A stretch of 64,000 nucleotides of DNA from Scatosoma sp900555925. GTDB taxonomy: Bacteria; Bacillota; Clostridia; Christensenellales; Borkfalkiaceae. Under the pieces are notes generated by a model. It worked only from the letters and a program-made list of their open reading frames with translations, was not told the DNA's origin and did not search any database. Both the position numbers and the translations under genes were made by a program. Shown here one piece after another: positions 26,487 through 35,382 of the stretch. The stretch is taken from the NCBI GenBank assembly GCA_959603585.1, contig CAUGYD010000008.1, forward strand, positions 39,838-103,837. The letters are read 5' to 3'. How positions within the stretch are numbered: the stretch's first letter is position 1; each line of letters begins with the position of its first letter.

Positions 26487-27371
26487 ATGATTTATTCGAT
26501 TGAAAACAAGATACTTAAAATTGCGGTAGATACTTCGGGAGCCCAGCTTCAATCGGTTTATTCCAAAAAGACGGATACCGAATATCTTTGGCAGGGAGAT
26601 CCCTCCTATTGGTCGGGCAGGGCGTATAATCTCTTTCCTACAATCGGAAGAATGTATAAAAACACGTATACATACGAAGGTCAGGAGTATTCCATTCTCC
26701 CTCACGGAATCGCGCGTTATCGGGCCTTCAAGCTGACAGAGCGCAGTGCTACCAAGCTGGTATTCAAACTCACCGACGACGTAGACAGCCTGAAACAATA
26801 TCCTTTTCATTTTGTCTTTACGATTTGCTATGAAATCAGAGGTGCTCGGCTGAATATTTCCTATCAGGTCGAAAATACGGATGAAAAGCCCCTCTTATTC
26901 GGATTGGGCGGACATCCGGGCTTCAATATTCCCTTTGGAAAGACGGGGGCTTTTGAAGATTATTATCTCGAATTTTCGGAAAAGACCAAAGTGCTTTTCT
27001 ATCCCCTTTCCGAGGACAAATTCATGACGGGAGAAAAATTTCCCCTTCCCCTCACGGACGGAACCGTTTTACAGCTCAGTCATGAGCTGTTCGATAATGA
27101 CGCCGTTATTCTCGGCAATACCTGTCGGGGCGTAGCCTTAAAGAGCAAGACCGACGCCCGTTATATTTCGCTCGATTACCCTGGTTTCCGCTATCTCGGA
27201 GTCTGGCATACCCCTCAGACCGACGCTCCTTACGTCTGCCTCGAACCTTGGTCGATACTGCCCGCTACCGACGGAATTATTACTAATCTCGAAATAAAAG
27301 AAGATATGAATAAATTGGCTCCCGGCAAGATTTACGAAACTGTTTGGGGTATTGAAATTCATGAAGACTGA
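26487..27371 (+). CDS. Aldose 1-epimerase family protein
   Basis: 294 residues with the galactose mutarotase-like beta-sandwich signature: YLWQGDPSYWSGRAYNLFPTIG at the start, LPHGIARYRAF (catalytic His), GGHPGFNIPF (second His) and CLEPWSILPATDG (catalytic Glu). This is the LacX/YphB-like subgroup that interconverts anomers of hexoses or hexose phosphates. AAGGAGAAG precedes ATG 26487. Single gene between its promoter and a bidirectional terminator. Confidence 0.93.
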   Translation: MIYSIENKILKIAVDTSGAQLQSVYSKKTDTEYLWQGDPSYWSGRAYNLFPTIGRMYKNTYTYEGQEYSILPHGIARYRAFKLTERSATKLVFKLTDDVDSLKQYPFHFVFTICYEIRGARLNISYQVENTDEKPLLFGLGGHPGFNIPFGKTGAFEDYYLEFSEKTKVLFYPLSEDKFMTGEKFPLPLTDGTVLQLSHELFDNDAVILGNTCRGVALKSKTDARYISLDYPGFRYLGVWHTPQTDAPYVCLEPWSILPATDGIITNLEIKEDMNKLAPGKIYETVWGIEIHED

Positions 27372-27424
27372 GAGCGAAAAAAACAAATACGGAAATATAA
27401 TTTAATTTTCTGAAACATTAAAAT

Positions 27425-27460
27425 AAAACCACGGAAATTTTGGAAACTTCCGTGGTTTTT
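27425..27460. terminator. Bidirectional terminator between convergent genes
   Basis: AAAACCACGGAA (27425-27436) / TTCCGTGGTTTT (27448-27459), A-rich on one side and T-rich on the other, serving the epimerase and VOC genes. Confidence 0.85.
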
Positions 27461-27479
27461 GTATTTATACTCCAAAAGT

Positions 27480-27884
27480 CTATCTTTCAAAAGGCCTGTT
27501 AAACGAGCCTATTTCTATAAGATTATCCTCGGGGTCTGCGATATAACAGGTTCTTTGTCCCCAAGGCTCCGTTGAGGGTTCAAAAACGGGGACGGCTCCT
27601 TTGGAAACGGCTTCTTCGTATACTTTATCGACCTCTTCAAAAGTATCGACATATAAGGCGATTTCAAAATGCCCGTTCAGTCCTTTGCCGATATATTCAT
27701 ATCTCTTGCCCGTCATTTTTTCAAAGTCTTCTCTGCCGTAAAGCATAAACAGAGTATTATCCTTAATTAAATACACATGGGTAGCATCTTCTTTTTCTTT
27801 AATTTCAAAGCCCAAAACATCTCTATAAAAACGAATCATTTCGGACATATTTTTTACCATTAAACCGAATCCGTCTAATCTCAT
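27480..27884 (-). CDS. VOC-family (glyoxalase/bleomycin resistance-like) protein
   Basis: 134 residues with the two beta-alpha-beta-beta-beta units of the vicinal oxygen chelate fold: MVKNMSEMIRFYRDVLGFEIKEKEDATHVYL and GHFEIALYVDTFEEVDKVY...RTCYIADPEDNLIEIGSF. Metal ligand positions are partly kept (Glu near the C-terminal LIEIGS). Possible glyoxalase-like enzyme or binding protein; substrate unknown. AGGAG is before ATG 27884. Confidence 0.88.
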   Translation of the reverse strand: MRLDGFGLMVKNMSEMIRFYRDVLGFEIKEKEDATHVYLIKDNTLFMLYGREDFEKMTGKRYEYIGKGLNGHFEIALYVDTFEEVDKVYEEAVSKGAVPVFEPSTEPWGQRTCYIADPEDNLIEIGSFNRPFER

Positions 27885-27962
27885 CTCAACATCTCCTCAC
27901 AATTTCGGCAATAATTATCTGTTTTTTTGTTTTTTTCTCCGGACTTTTATCGTTTACGGTCG

Positions 27963-29903
27963 TCAGTTTCTCTCCTTTAACGCGCCGCACCGATAGGCTT
28001 CGAGCAGCTTTTCGAGGTCTGCAATGCGCTCTTCCATTTCTCGCCCCGTATCCGTGTCTTTGACTCTCAGCCGCGTTTCCGATTTGCGGATCACTTCGGA
28101 GGCAGAATGGATATCCCGTTCGTTGAGCACCGCTTCTTGCGTGGAAACGAACGGTTCATGTGCAATGAGCTTTACCGTTCGGGAATCGGATACCAATGTA
28201 TATCCCGCAATTCCCGTAACCTTCTGATACGCGCGGGAAAATCCGCCGTCGATAATGATGACCTTTCCGCCGCAGTGTACAGGCGATTCCCCTTTTTTTA
28301 CCTTTACGGGTACATGTCCGTTTATGATATGCCCTTTGTCGGGATCGATGCCGAATTCGCGGAAAATTCGCTCCACCGTCTCTTCATCATCGCACAGGCG
28401 ATAATAGGCATTTTTTTCCTCCGCATAGCTCTCTTTATCCGCAAGAAAATATCTCTCGAAGGTCGTCATTTTATCCTTTCCGTAAAGCGGAGAGTTCTCA
28501 TTCGACCAAACGAACCACATGATGTCCCTTCCGTACTGCCGTTCCCTTTCGTCGGTCGAATATCTGCCTTTGCGTATCCAGCCTTCGAGCGCGTCGTACA
28601 GGGATTTCCCGAAATAGATCTTTCCCGCAATTTCCACGCGGCGGAAGCTGCCGTCCCTATCGAGCGGGACACAGCCGTGATAGAGAAGATTTCCGTTATA
28701 AATCCGATACATGCTTCCGCGGGAGAACAAAAACTCGACGTGTCTGCGGAGTTTTTCGCTGCCATGGAACGCTTCCCGCAGTTTTGCACAGACTCTTTTT
28801 TCTCCTTCCGATAATTCATAGGGATTATCGGGATTCACAGTCGGAAAATAATCGTCCACGAGGGAATATGTTTTTCCGCCGATGCAGACAGTCTTTCTTT
28901 CATGGTCGATTTTATCCAGAAAAACTCTCTCCGACAGATGAAATTCGGGACGTCTTTGGGCAAGCTGACCTTCCAATTTCAGCTGAATGACGGCAATCGC
29001 CTTATGAATTTTTGCCGTCATTTTTCGTTCATCCGCATCCTCCGCCGTTTCGGGCAGAAACCGTTCACATCTGTCGTCTTTATATACGTCGAAAGCGAAA
29101 CGTTCAAGCGGAATCAGATTGATTCCGTAACCGTCCTCCAAAGTGGACAGATTTCCGTATTTAGCGGAAATTCGGACGACGTTGGCAATACAGATATCCG
29201 AACCGCTCGCCGCGCCCATCCAGGAAATATCGTGATTTCCCCATTGAATATCGACGGAATGATAATTTTCTAGCGCGTCCATGACGGTGACGGCTCCCGT
29301 ACCGCGATCATAAATATCTCCGATGACGTGCAGCCGTTCCACCGCCAATCTCTGAGCGAGGCGGCAAAAGGAAACGATGATGTCCTTTGCCCGTCGGGTC
29401 TTTATAATCGCGCGGAGAATCTCGTTATAATAAGCCTCCTTATCGGGAATCTCCGCCTTTTCCGTAAGCAGTTCTTCCATGATATATTCAAACTCGGCGG
29501 GAAGCGCGTTTTTTAGTTTGTCTTTGGAATATTTCGACGCGATGCGCCGCGTCATGCGGATCAATCGCAATATTTCTTTTCGGCACCAAGCGTCGAAATC
29601 GGATTTTTCGGACTCTGCAATTTCCAATTTTTCTTCGGGATAATAGACGAGCGTCGCAAGCTCTCTCTTTTCCCCTTCGCTCAATTCGTCGGAAAATTCG
29701 TCGTCGATCTTCTTGCGGATAGACCCGGACCCGTTTTTTAGAACATGCAAAAAAGAATCCGCTTCGCCGTGGATATCCGAAACGAAATGTTCCGTGCCCT
29801 TGGGCAGGTTCAGGATGCTTGATAATTTGATGATCTGCTGCGCGGCAAGAGCAGCACTCGGATACTGTACCGACAATAATTTGAGATATTTTTCGTCCTT
29901 CAT
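27963..29903 (-). CDS. fbp: Fructose-1,6-bisphosphatase class III
   Basis: 646-residue gluconeogenic enzyme of the Firmicutes (YydE/Fbp) type, a metallophosphatase. Metal-binding motifs of the calcineurin fold are visible: SDIHGE (~43), GDIYDRG (~218), WGNHDISWMGAASGS (~245) and GHVPVKVKKGESPV with downstream IIDGGFSRAYQ. Length is normal for class III. It overlaps the preceding lipoprotein gene by 4 bp (ATGA) and ends a five-gene minus-strand run. Confidence 0.96.
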   Translation of the reverse strand: MKDEKYLKLLSVQYPSAALAAQQIIKLSSILNLPKGTEHFVSDIHGEADSFLHVLKNGSGSIRKKIDDEFSDELSEGEKRELATLVYYPEEKLEIAESEKSDFDAWCRKEILRLIRMTRRIASKYSKDKLKNALPAEFEYIMEELLTEKAEIPDKEAYYNEILRAIIKTRRAKDIIVSFCRLAQRLAVERLHVIGDIYDRGTGAVTVMDALENYHSVDIQWGNHDISWMGAASGSDICIANVVRISAKYGNLSTLEDGYGINLIPLERFAFDVYKDDRCERFLPETAEDADERKMTAKIHKAIAVIQLKLEGQLAQRRPEFHLSERVFLDKIDHERKTVCIGGKTYSLVDDYFPTVNPDNPYELSEGEKRVCAKLREAFHGSEKLRRHVEFLFSRGSMYRIYNGNLLYHGCVPLDRDGSFRRVEIAGKIYFGKSLYDALEGWIRKGRYSTDERERQYGRDIMWFVWSNENSPLYGKDKMTTFERYFLADKESYAEEKNAYYRLCDDEETVERIFREFGIDPDKGHIINGHVPVKVKKGESPVHCGGKVIIIDGGFSRAYQKVTGIAGYTLVSDSRTVKLIAHEPFVSTQEAVLNERDIHSASEVIRKSETRLRVKDTDTGREMEERIADLEKLLEAYRCGALKERN

Positions 29904-30799
29904 TCGTTTTTCTTCCCTTCTTTCGGTATGGATAAGCGCGCAAAAATTTGCATATCCGTTTCGAGGACATCTCCCGCACCGAACTTTTTCCCGTCCGAGG
30001 TTTCAAGTCCTTCTGCAATCAGCCCCAAAGTTCCGTAATATGCGGAAAAGACAGCCAGAAGTTTTTCTTCGGCCGACTTTGTCAGCACCGTACCCCTTCG
30101 CCCGTAATAGGTTCCGATATTCTCCGTATTCTCGCCTATGAGAGCAATTTCGCAATACTCTGCCGAGCGTTCCCATACGGCATACAGGTGCAGTTCTTCC
30201 TCCTGTGCCTGCACCGTTCCTTCAAAGGAATCTTTTCCTTCTTCATCGTAAGCCCAGCCCGAAACGAAAAAGAGCGGTTCTTCGTCATTCGTCTCCGTCA
30301 AAAATTTGTCTTTCAGCCCCCGCATCACCGATTTTTCCATTTCTCTTCCTACCGCTTCGCTGTTGAGTATTCCCGGAAACTGCGAGACGGAAAAAACAAT
30401 ATCCGTGCCGAGCGGTTCAAAATTTCGATGAAAAACGATATGTACTTTCTCTTGCGCGGGTGTGCTGCTCTCCTGTGAAGACGACGCGGAGCTATCCGAA
30501 GAAACTTCGGAACTGCTGTCCGATGAAATATCAGAAGAAATTTCCGAGGTACTATCCGAAAAACTTTCGGAGCTGTCTTCCGAGAGAAAAGCCGAAGAGC
30601 TGTCTAAAATATTTTCCGAAGAACTGCTTGTAAAAATCCCCGAACTTTCAAAGGAGATTTCCGGATCTTCGGAAGAAGAGTCCTGTTGCGAAGCAAAATC
30701 ACCCGATTCTCCGTCGTCTCTTTCTGCGGTACCTGCACATCCGACGGCGAAACATATGGCCAAAAAGACAGCTGCAAAAACAGTCAAACCTTTCCTCAT
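29900..30799 (-). CDS. Ser-rich lipoprotein of unknown function
   Basis: 299 residues. Signal peptide with lipobox VGCAG (acyl-Cys about 21), then ~90 residues almost entirely Ser/Glu/Asp (cell-wall-spanning linker), then a folded C part. Within it VHIVFHRNF ... HLYAVWERS resembles one InlB/Listeria-Bacteroides-type repeat unit. The final ~90 residues are unfamiliar. Anchored outside the membrane. Location between a phosphoesterase gene and fbp, with a 4-bp overlap, gives no clear functional hint. GGGAGG precedes ATG 30799. Confidence 0.82.
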   Translation of the reverse strand: MRKGLTVFAAVFLAICFAVGCAGTAERDDGESGDFASQQDSSSEDPEISFESSGIFTSSSSENILDSSSAFLSEDSSESFSDSTSEISSDISSDSSSEVSSDSSASSSQESSTPAQEKVHIVFHRNFEPLGTDIVFSVSQFPGILNSEAVGREMEKSVMRGLKDKFLTETNDEEPLFFVSGWAYDEEGKDSFEGTVQAQEEELHLYAVWERSAEYCEIALIGENTENIGTYYGRRGTVLTKSAEEKLLAVFSAYYGTLGLIAEGLETSDGKKFGAGDVLETDMQIFARLSIPKEGKKNE

Positions 30800-30814
30800 T
30801 TATCCTCCCAACCG

Positions 30815-31294
30815 TTAAAAGACGGATTCTCCTACCAGGACGGGATAAATTTTGTCTCCGTTTACAGTGAGATAGCAATAACTTCCGCCCTCCCCCGCGG
30901 GATAGCGCAAAGAACCGGGATTGACCAGCAAAACTCCGTTTTCCTCGGAAATCAAAGCTCTGTGCGTATGTCCGTATAAAGCCGCTTTACAGCCGCGGCG
31001 CGCGGCTTCCTCCGCCAAAGCGGACAAATCGGCCTTCACTCGATATTTATGTCCGTGGCAGAAAAAAATTTTTACGCCTTCCACTTCGAGTTCGCCTTCG
31101 GGCAAAGCGGAAAAAAAGTCGCAATTTCCCTGGCACACGAAGGTCTTTTCGGGATAGGCGTTCACGATATCCCGCATATCGGAAGCGCCGTCTCCGAGAT
31201 GAATGATATAATCGTTTTCTGCAAACAGCGGTTTCAGTTTTTCGATGCCCGCTCTGTGTCCGTGGGTATCGGATATAACGACGATGGTTTTCAT
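30815..31294 (-). CDS. YfcE/MJ0936-type metallophosphoesterase
   Basis: 159 residues with the five metal-binding motifs of small calcineurin-like phosphodiesterases: ISDTHGH, IHLGDGASD, GNCD, FCHGH and YGHTHRA. Family members hydrolyse phosphodiester model substrates; the physiological target is unknown. GGGGAG lies 4 nt before ATG 31294. It begins 10 bp after rdgB, an arrangement common in Firmicutes. Confidence 0.95.
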   Translation of the reverse strand: MKTIVVISDTHGHRAGIEKLKPLFAENDYIIHLGDGASDMRDIVNAYPEKTFVCQGNCDFFSALPEGELEVEGVKIFFCHGHKYRVKADLSALAEEAARRGCKAALYGHTHRALISEENGVLLVNPGSLRYPAGEGGSYCYLTVNGDKIYPVLVGESVF

Positions 31295-31303
31295 AATCTC
31301 CCC

Positions 31304-31903
31304 TTATAAAACTTTTTTCAGCATATCCGACAAGTTCATGAGTGCTCGGAAACGGTGAGAGACGGCGTTTTTTTCTTCCGCCGAAGCGAGGCCGAAGGAT
31401 TTTTTTAAATCGTCGCTCTCGAAAATACAATCGTAACCGAACCCGTTTTCTCCCGTCTCTTCAAAGAGGATTTTTCCGTAAGTCCGCCCCTCCGCCAGGA
31501 GACATTCACCGTCGGGAAGCACGAGAGCGACGGCGCTTTCGAAATAAGCCCTGCGGTTTGTTTCGCCCTCCATATTTTTAAGGAGCAAAAGTCGGTTTGC
31601 CTTATCGTCTCCGTGTCCGCCCGCATAGCGGGCGCTGTATACGCCGGGAGCGCCCCCCAAGGCCTCTACACAGATCCCGCTGTCGTCCGCAAGGGCAATG
31701 CAGTGCAGCGCCTTCGATACGGCTTCTGCTTTGAGCTTTGCATTCTCGGCGAAAGTCGTACCCGTCTCCTCCACCTCTTCCGAAAAGCCGGCCTGTTTGC
31801 CGGAAATTACTTCATATTCGGGAAAAATCTCCGCAATTTCCCGAAGTTTATGGATATTTCCCGTCGCGACTACCAACCGCTTTTTATTTTGTTCTTTCTC
31901 CAT
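31304..31903 (-). CDS. rdgB: Non-canonical purine NTP pyrophosphatase RdgB/HAM1
   Basis: 199 residues from ATG 31903 (AGGAG upstream; an ATG 69 nt further upstream lies in the previous gene). Hydrolyses dITP/XTP to keep them out of nucleic acids. Motifs: VVATGNIHKLREI, TFAENAKLKAEAV, LADDSGICVEALGGAPGVYSAR, GYDCIFE and AVSHRFRAL. Its start overlaps the end of the GNAT gene by 20 bp. Confidence 0.96.
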   Translation of the reverse strand: MEKEQNKKRLVVATGNIHKLREIAEIFPEYEVISGKQAGFSEEVEETGTTFAENAKLKAEAVSKALHCIALADDSGICVEALGGAPGVYSARYAGGHGDDKANRLLLLKNMEGETNRRAYFESAVALVLPDGECLLAEGRTYGKILFEETGENGFGYDCIFESDDLKKSFGLASAEEKNAVSHRFRALMNLSDMLKKVL

Positions 31904-32426
31904 ATTCTTTCTCCTCGATGATTTTTTCATAAGCAATGCGTTCCCCGCCGTACGCGGGATAAATGATTCCACATTCCGAAAATCCGTTTTTCAAGAGCGC
32001 CGAACGCATCGCCGCGTTATCTCTGTGCGTATCCGCGCGCAAGCTGTCCCGTCCGGATGAAAGCGCCAGCCGCGCCGCAAAATCGTAAAGCACGGAGGTC
32101 AGTCCGCGGCGCTTGAATGCGTCCGCAACGCAGACCCGATGCACGGCGAAGTAGTTTTTGCTTTTTCCCGTCAGCCATTCGCCGCCGTAAATGTCGTCAT
32201 AATCGGGTTCCTTTTCGACGACGGCCATACTCGCGGCGGGGATCTCGCCTACGGTCAGAAGATAGGAAACGCCGTCCTGAATGTCTTGTAAAACGTCCGA
32301 AAGGCTCGGATAACCGTCCTGCCATTGATCCACGCCCGAAGCGTGCAGAAACGCTCGGCCTTCGCGATACATTTCGGCCACGGCTTGGGCGTCCTTTACC
32401 TGTGTTTTTCCGATATTTGTTTCCAT
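31884..32426 (-). CDS. GNAT-family N-acetyltransferase
   Basis: 180 residues; GNAT acetyl-CoA loop region HRVCVADAFKRRGLTSVLYDFA (R/Q-x-x-G-x-G/A pattern, here RRGLTS) and C-terminal LLKNGFSECGIIY. Resembles acetyltransferases acting on small amines or amino acids; substrate not predictable. No ribosome-binding site precedes ATG 32426, and the promoter -10 box ends only 9 nt upstream, suggesting an almost leaderless mRNA. First gene of the run GNAT-rdgB-yfcE-lipoprotein-fbp. Confidence 0.88.
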   Translation of the reverse strand: METNIGKTQVKDAQAVAEMYREGRAFLHASGVDQWQDGYPSLSDVLQDIQDGVSYLLTVGEIPAASMAVVEKEPDYDDIYGGEWLTGKSKNYFAVHRVCVADAFKRRGLTSVLYDFAARLALSSGRDSLRADTHRDNAAMRSALLKNGFSECGIIYPAYGGERIAYEKIIEEKEYGERTK

Positions 32427-32435
32427 AGCGTTTTT

Positions 32436-32465
32436 ATTATATCATATTTACGTCCGATCTGTAAA
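32436..32465 (-). promoter_or_regulatory. Promoter of GNAT-rdgB operon (near-leaderless)
   Basis: Minus strand TTTACA (32460-32465), 18-bp spacer, TATAAT (32436-32441); the ATG at 32426 follows after 9 nt. Confidence 0.7.
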
Positions 32466-32476
32466 GAGTTTTCCGA

Positions 32477-32503
32477 AAAGAAACGGACGGCCGAAGCCGT
32501 CCG
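32477..32503 (-). terminator. Terminator of metal-ATPase gene
   Basis: Minus strand CGGACGGC-TTCG-GCCGTCCG (32484-32503) followed by TTTCTTTT. Confidence 0.85.
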
Positions 32504-32526
32504 CCGTAAAACGAAATACAAATTTT

Positions 32527-34866
32527 TCAAATCCCCTCGCCCTTAATTTTCATGCGCATACGGAGCGAATTGAGCACCGCGAGCAGCATGACCCCGACGT
32601 CTGCAAACACGGCCAGCCATAAAGGCATTACGCCCGCCACGCCGAGCACCATGAACGCCGCTTTCATGGCGATGGAAAACACGATGTTTTCGGTGACGAT
32701 TTTTCTCGTCTTTCTGGCGATGCGAATCCCGCGGGGAATCGCTTTGAGATTGTCGGAAACGAGAACCAGATCAGAGGCCTCCACGGCCGCGGCGCTTCCC
32801 AGTTTTCCCATGGAAACGGAACAGTCGGCCACCGCCATGACGGGCGCGTCGTTGATTCCGTCGCCGACATACATCAAAGCGCCGTCTTTTTTGAGGCTTT
32901 CCGCCTTTTCGAGTTTCTCATCGGGAAGAAGTCCCGCGTTTACCTCGGACATTCCCAATTCTCCCGCCACTTTTTCGGCGCGGGCGCGGCTGTCGCCGGT
33001 CAGCATGACCGTCCGCTCTATACCGAGTGCTTTGAGTTCGGAAATCGCCTCTTTCGCCTCCGCACGGAGTCGGTCGCCGATTTCGATGCGGCCGAGATAT
33101 TTTCCGCCCAAAGCCACATAGATCAGTGTATACGGACTGTCCGATTCGGGGGCCGAAATTCCTTTTTCCTTCAAAAGCGCGGCGTTTCCCACCAACAGAG
33201 GTTTTCCGTTCAATACGGCCGAAATTCCACGCCCCGCCACTTCGCGGATATCCTCCGCGGTATATTCACAATCGATCTCTTTGAACGCCTTGGCAATCGG
33301 ATGAGAAGATCCCGCTTCCGCGGCCGCCGCCAGCGCCAGAACTTCCTTTTCGTCCGCACCGTCCGCGGTCTGTACGCCGCAGACGGCAAAATTTCCTTCC
33401 GTCAGGGTTCCCGTCTTGTCGAACGCAACGGCCCGAATTTTCGCCGCCGTATCGAGATACGTGGCCCCTTTCACCAAAATACCGTTCCGCGCACAACTTC
33501 CGATGCCGCTGAAATAAGTGAGCGGAACGGAAATAATGAGGGCACAGGGACAGGAAATGACGAGGAAGTTGAGCGCGGTTCCTATCCAGCGACGGAAATA
33601 TCCTCCGTAACCGCCTCCGTTTGCAAGTCCAAGAATCAAAGGAATAATCACGGCGAGCGCCGCGGCCGCAATACAGACGATCGGCGTATAATATCTTGCG
33701 AATTTCGTGATGAATTTTTCGGGCGCGGCCTTTTTGGAGGAAGAATTTTCCACCAGATCGAGAATCTTTTTAACGGCGCTGTCCTCATAGGCGCGAACGA
33801 TTTTCATCTCAAATACGCCGCCCGCGTTGATATACCCCGACAAAAGCTCCCCGCCGTTTTTGACTTCTTTCAAAGCGGATTCTCCCGTAAGGGATTTCGT
33901 ATCGAGAGAAGCGTTCTCGCTCATTAATACACCGTCGGCGGGAACCTTTTCCCCGGCCTTTACCAAAACGACGTCCCCGATTTTCAGCGTTTCGGGCTTG
34001 ACGCTCCTTTGTTCTCCGTTTTCGAGCAGAGTGGCCGATTCGCTTTTCAAATCCATCAGATCGGATACGGAACGTCGGGAAGAACCGACGGCGATTCCCT
34101 GCAAAAGCTCGCCGATCTGATACAGCAGCATGACCGCGACGCCCTCTCCGAGCTGGCCGAGACAAACGGCGCCGACAGATGCGACGGTCATCAGGAAATT
34201 CTCGTCAAATACTTTTCCCTTCGCGATGTTCTTCGCCGTAGAAATCAGCACGGGGTACCCTACGATAAGATAGGCAGCGGCAAATACGCCGTAGCGGAAT
34301 ATTTTCGCAACCGTTCCCGAAGCGAAATGTTCGAGCAGGAATCCCGCGAGGAAAAATACGGCGGAAACCGCGATCTCGATAATTTCCTTGAAATGCGTTT
34401 CCTTTTCGGGTACTGCCTTGTCTCCGTCCAAAACTTTCACCTTATCGAATTTTCCCGCGGCCTTTATGACCTTCCGCACCGCCTCATCCGTCTCCGCGTC
34501 CAACAGAATACTCTGAGAGACGAAATCCACCTGTACGTACTTCACGCCCTTGATTTTTCTCAGTTCGTCTTCTAAATCCATCGCACAGGCCGCACAATGC
34601 AACCCCGAAAGATGCAAAAGAATTTTTCCGTCTTCCTCCGCGCTTACCGTCGGAGCCGCTTCCTCCACCACCTGCACTTCTTCAAAGTGATTGGCTTTAT
34701 CCTTGACGAGCGCGAGGACTTTTTCGGATTCGCATTCCACGGTCAGTTTCTGCGTGACGAAGGTAACGGAAACGGAAGTCACTCCCTCCGTAGCCGCGAG
34801 TTCCTCCTCCAATTCCGCCGCGCAAGCCGCACAATCGAGTCCCTTTAACTGCAAAGTCTTTTTCAT
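32527..34866 (-). CDS. cadA: Heavy-metal P1B-type ATPase (CadA/ZntA, zinc-cadmium-lead efflux)
   Basis: 779 residues. Two N-terminal HMA domains with GLDCAACAAEL (~9) and GLHCAACAMDL (~88); eight membrane segments with the metal-gating SCPCALIISVP; phosphorylation site DKTGTLTEG; TGES; HP motif SSHPIAKA; hinge GDGINDAPVMAVAD. CPC plus the later DVGVMLLAVLNSLR membrane motif indicates the Zn/Cd/Pb class rather than copper. Next to it, 2 bp away, is an ArsR-family repressor gene, giving a metal-inducible efflux operon. Confidence 0.95.
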   Translation of the reverse strand: MKKTLQLKGLDCAACAAELEEELAATEGVTSVSVTFVTQKLTVECESEKVLALVKDKANHFEEVQVVEEAAPTVSAEEDGKILLHLSGLHCAACAMDLEDELRKIKGVKYVQVDFVSQSILLDAETDEAVRKVIKAAGKFDKVKVLDGDKAVPEKETHFKEIIEIAVSAVFFLAGFLLEHFASGTVAKIFRYGVFAAAYLIVGYPVLISTAKNIAKGKVFDENFLMTVASVGAVCLGQLGEGVAVMLLYQIGELLQGIAVGSSRRSVSDLMDLKSESATLLENGEQRSVKPETLKIGDVVLVKAGEKVPADGVLMSENASLDTKSLTGESALKEVKNGGELLSGYINAGGVFEMKIVRAYEDSAVKKILDLVENSSSKKAAPEKFITKFARYYTPIVCIAAAALAVIIPLILGLANGGGYGGYFRRWIGTALNFLVISCPCALIISVPLTYFSGIGSCARNGILVKGATYLDTAAKIRAVAFDKTGTLTEGNFAVCGVQTADGADEKEVLALAAAAEAGSSHPIAKAFKEIDCEYTAEDIREVAGRGISAVLNGKPLLVGNAALLKEKGISAPESDSPYTLIYVALGGKYLGRIEIGDRLRAEAKEAISELKALGIERTVMLTGDSRARAEKVAGELGMSEVNAGLLPDEKLEKAESLKKDGALMYVGDGINDAPVMAVADCSVSMGKLGSAAAVEASDLVLVSDNLKAIPRGIRIARKTRKIVTENIVFSIAMKAAFMVLGVAGVMPLWLAVFADVGVMLLAVLNSLRMRMKIKGEGI

Positions 34867-34867
34867 G

Positions 34868-35230
34868 TCAGCCCTCCAATTTACAATTCAAGTGTTCTTC
34901 GCTGATTTGTATAATTTTTACGATATGTTCGTCGGCAATGGAGTACAGCACGTTCTGCCTGTCTCTTCGGGATTTGATGATTCGATTGTCCTTCAATACC
35001 CTCAGCTGATGACTGACGGCGCTCTGCGTCCCTCCGCACGCTTCCACGATATGATAAACACACATCTCTCCCTGCAACAAAGCAAGCACGATCTTCATTC
35101 TCGAAGGCTCCCCGATGACTCGGAAAGTATTGCATACCCTCTCGATATTCTCTTCGTTCGGCATGCGCTCCTTCGCCCGCTTTACCGCTTCCTCGTGCTC
35201 CCTTTCATATCCGCAATTTTCTTTTTCCAT
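34868..35230 (-). CDS. ArsR/SmtB-family metal-responsive repressor (CadC-like)
   Basis: 120 residues, winged helix: FRVIGEPSRMKIVLALLQGEMCVYHIVEACGGTQSAVSHQLRVLKDNRIIKSRRDRQNVLYS. The Cys in GEMCVYHI corresponds to the alpha-3 ELCVxDL metal site of CadC/ArsR. A His-rich C terminus (DEHIVKIIQISEEHL) fits the alpha-5 zinc site of SmtB/CzrA-like members. It should repress itself and cadA via the palindrome at 35249-35268 until metal binds. Confidence 0.93.
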   Translation of the reverse strand: MEKENCGYEREHEEAVKRAKERMPNEENIERVCNTFRVIGEPSRMKIVLALLQGEMCVYHIVEACGGTQSAVSHQLRVLKDNRIIKSRRDRQNVLYSIADEHIVKIIQISEEHLNCKLEG

Positions 35231-35248
35231 AATTTCACCGTCCTATAT

Positions 35249-35295
35249 ATATGAATAACTATTCATATTTTAATACTTTCATAATTATTTGTCAA
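35249..35295 (-). promoter_or_regulatory. Promoter with overlapping ArsR/SmtB-type operator
   Basis: TTGACA (35290-35295), 17-bp spacer, TAAAAT (35267-35272) on the minus strand. The perfect inverted repeat ATATGAATA-AC-TATTCATAT (35249-35268) overlaps the -10 box. Sequence and 9-2-9 form match known SmtB/CzrA/CadC operators. Confidence 0.85.
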
Positions 35296-35348
35296 GTATT
35301 CGGAGGTATTTTTGGAAAAATTTTTTTTACTTAAGTTAATTTTAATCC

Positions 35349-35382
35349 CAAAAAAAGCGCCTCCCGCGTCAAGTCGGGAGGC
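35349..35382 (-). terminator. Terminator of pseudouridine synthase/feo operon
   Basis: Minus strand GCCTCCCG / CGGGAGGC (35375-35382 with 35359-35366), then GCTTTTTTT. Confidence 0.88.

Noticed and set aside
30460..30710. Repetitive TCCGAAGAA-like DNA, considered as satellite or CRISPR-like repeat
   Set aside because: It is the in-frame coding sequence of the Ser/Glu-rich linker of the lipoprotein; no spacers or regular unit.
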